This document shows, one piece after another, positions 62,751 to 64,000 of a stretch of 64,000 nucleotides of DNA. Under the pieces are notes generated by a model. That model had not been told where the DNA came from and ran no database searches. It saw nothing but the letters and a program-made list of their open reading frames with translations. Each line of letters opens with the position of its first letter. Position 1 is the first letter of the stretch. This stretch comes from Alphaproteobacteria bacterium (lineage in GTDB: Bacteria; Pseudomonadota; Alphaproteobacteria; Rhizobiales; Rhizobiaceae): positions 1,426,001 to 1,490,000 of the forward strand of contig JANSYK010000001.1 of the NCBI GenBank assembly GCA_024742485.1. Direction: 5' to 3'. The translations under genes were made by a program, and so were the position numbers.

Positions 62751-64000
62751 GTGGACAGGACAGCGAACAAATTATTATGCTCGGATACCGACGAGCCCTC
62801 GAAACCGGGATACCAAACGCTGGCCTGGCCATCCAATCAACGCATCGACCCGATTGCCGACAAGACAATCGCCGAATTGAACGAGCAATTCGCGGCAAGC
62901 GATGCCGCCGCAGGCATCGAGGTCAGTGACGCGTTCGAACCATTCAACCAGATGAACGATATGTTCACCCGCGCCTTTTGGGACGACAACATTCGATCAG
63001 ACGATACAGATGCGTTCTTTGCCAGCTATCGCTCGGCGTCAATGCCGCGCCGGGGAGAGGGTTTCACGCAAAAGGACTTTGCCCTGCGCAATGCGTCATG
63101 GATCGTGTCCGACCTCATTTCAAACCGCAACAATGATGAGGGAGAAAGGGAAGGATTTCAGGCACCAATCCGCAACGACACACCCGTGGCCGATACGCAG
63201 GTCCCGGTCGACAATGCGCAGGAACAGGCCCGCGAAATCAAATCACTCGCCAAAATGTTCGGTGCTGACCTTGTGGGCATCACCCAGATCGATCCGCGCT
63301 GGCATTATTCTGCGCGCGTCGACACCCGCGATTTTTCTCCAGCTCCCAATGACCTGCCTGCCGGACTGACCCATGTCATCGTCATGGGCCATGCCATGGA
63401 TGAAGACCTGGTGGCCACCTACCCCTCGGCCCTGGCCGGTGCCGCCACGGGCATGGAATATTCCCACGAAGCGTCCATCGTCATTCAACTGGCCGCCTAT
63501 ATCCGCAATCTTGGCTATGAGGCCGTCCCGTCGATGAACGACACGGCGCTGGTCATTCCCTATGCCGTCAAGGCCGGTCTTGGAGAGTATGGCCGCAACC
63601 AGATGGTTCTTACTCCCGAATTTGGTCCGCGTGTCCGGTTCTCGAAAATCTTCACGAGCCTGCCCCTGGCCGTCGACGCGCCAAAACCCTTCGGCATACG
63701 TGCCTATTGCGACATTTGCACGAAATGCGCAGATGCCTGTCCGCCCAAGGCCCTGCCCTTCGGCCCCCCGCAGGAAGACAATGCCAGCCAGTCAACAATC
63801 AAGGGCGTCAAGAAATGGTCGGCCAATTGCGAAAAATGCTTTGGCTATTGGGCCAAGCTGAAATCCGACTGCGCGATCTGCATGCGCGTTTGCCCCTTCA
63901 ATCAGCCGAAATCAACCATCTACGGCCGGATATTCAATTTTCTCGCCACGTCCAGGTTCCGCAAACTGGCCCTTCATCTGGAAACCAGGCGCGGGATGGT
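62751..64000 (+). CDS. Reductive dehalogenase-like cobalamin/4Fe-4S protein (partial, runs off right edge)
   Basis: An open frame of 416 codons continues past the window. The protein resembles RdhA-family corrinoid iron-sulfur enzymes: NDMFTRAFWDD, FGADLVGITQIDPRWHYS, the conserved YSHEASIVIQLAAYIRNLGY, NDTALVIPYAVKAGLGEYGR and GPRVRFSKIFTSLPL. Two [4Fe-4S] sites follow (CDICTKCADACP, C-x2-C-x2-C-x3-CP; then CEKCFGYW and CAICMRVCPF). No Tat signal is visible, so it looks like the cytoplasmic catabolic type. The start is taken as GTG at 62751; TTG at 62733 is also in frame, and there is no good ATG. Family members remove halogens from aromatics, but some homologues act otherwise, for example as epoxyqueuosine reductases (QueG), which are shorter. 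It is divergent from the MFS transporter. Confidence 0.82.
   Translation, partial: MDRTANKLLCSDTDEPSKPGYQTLAWPSNQRIDPIADKTIAELNEQFAASDAAAGIEVSDAFEPFNQMNDMFTRAFWDDNIRSDDTDAFFASYRSASMPRRGEGFTQKDFALRNASWIVSDLISNRNNDEGEREGFQAPIRNDTPVADTQVPVDNAQEQAREIKSLAKMFGADLVGITQIDPRWHYSARVDTRDFSPAPNDLPAGLTHVIVMGHAMDEDLVATYPSALAGAATGMEYSHEASIVIQLAAYIRNLGYEAVPSMNDTALVIPYAVKAGLGEYGRNQMVLTPEFGPRVRFSKIFTSLPLAVDAPKPFGIRAYCDICTKCADACPPKALPFGPPQEDNASQSTIKGVKKWSANCEKCFGYWAKLKSDCAICMRVCPFNQPKSTIYGRIFNFLATSRFRKLALHLETRRGM

Noticed and set aside
63010-63369. 119-codon frame inside the right-edge gene
   Set aside because: It is out of frame with the reductive-dehalogenase-like protein, whose 4Fe-4S motifs fix the reading frame.

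Overview
This 64 kb window looks like chromosomal DNA of an alphaproteobacterium, probably a marine-type member of the Hyphomicrobiales (Rhizobiales). That is an inference from the generally GC-rich coding style, the CysN-CysC fusion, the many 4-bp ATGA gene overlaps, GcvA-like LysR regulators, an ABC-type (Wzm/Wzt) O-polysaccharide exporter, and a reductive-dehalogenase homologue. No rRNA, tRNA, CRISPR array or transposase gene was seen.

Layout. (1) 1-2814: sulfate activation genes cysD (cut by the left edge) and cysNC. (2) 2923-31207: a large surface-polysaccharide (O-antigen/LPS) locus. It holds a complete set for GDP-D-glycero-alpha-D-manno-heptose (gmhA, hddA, gmhB-like, hddC), an Fcl-like GDP-sugar reductase/epimerase, two further SDR enzymes, UDP-GlcNAc 2-epimerase (wecB), dTDP-rhamnose synthesis (rfbA, rfbC, rfbB, rfbD), about seven glycosyltransferases, a TylF-type methyltransferase, a coupled aldo/keto reductase plus FAD oxidoreductase pair, a large membrane protein, the exporter wzm/wzt and an O-antigen-ligase-like membrane protein. 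Base composition becomes AT-rich in the 6-9 kb part, as expected for a swapped-in polysaccharide cassette. (3) 31218-31487: a 270-bp non-coding palindromic element with perfect 26-bp terminal inverted repeats. (4) 31535-39021: a small secreted protein, then a LysR regulator divergent from a catabolic operon (GMC oxidoreductase, two enolase-superfamily dehydratase-like proteins, a beta-hydroxyacid dehydrogenase) followed by a metallophosphoesterase. (5) 39107-42760: an operon of outer-membrane protein, small Cys-rich protein and siderophore-interacting protein, preceded by another LysR gene. (6) 42871-47092: a VOC protein, a GlcG/HbpS-like protein, and an operon of FAH-family hydrolase, acyl-CoA synthetase and ketopantoate-reductase-family protein. 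(7) 47180-60597: a leftward operon of a LysM/FecR/Ig-like exported protein, a 953-residue PKD-repeat protein, a 2121-residue PKD-repeat protein and, 97 bp further on, a membrane adenylate cyclase. (8) 60893-64000: an M15-type peptidase lipoprotein, an MFS transporter and the start of a reductive-dehalogenase-like protein that runs off the right edge.

How the parts work together. Region 2 can make GDP-heptose, dTDP-rhamnose and UDP-ManNAc, assemble them with its glycosyltransferases, export the chain by Wzm/Wzt and probably ligate it to lipid A-core. Region 7 is the best candidate for an undescribed system: two tandem PKD-repeat proteins share the same unusual roughly 300-residue N-terminal module, are translationally coupled to a LysM/FecR protein, and sit beside a HAMP-linked cyclase. 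This suggests a cell-surface adhesion or envelope-sensing apparatus tied to cAMP. That function is inferred and not shown by the sequence.
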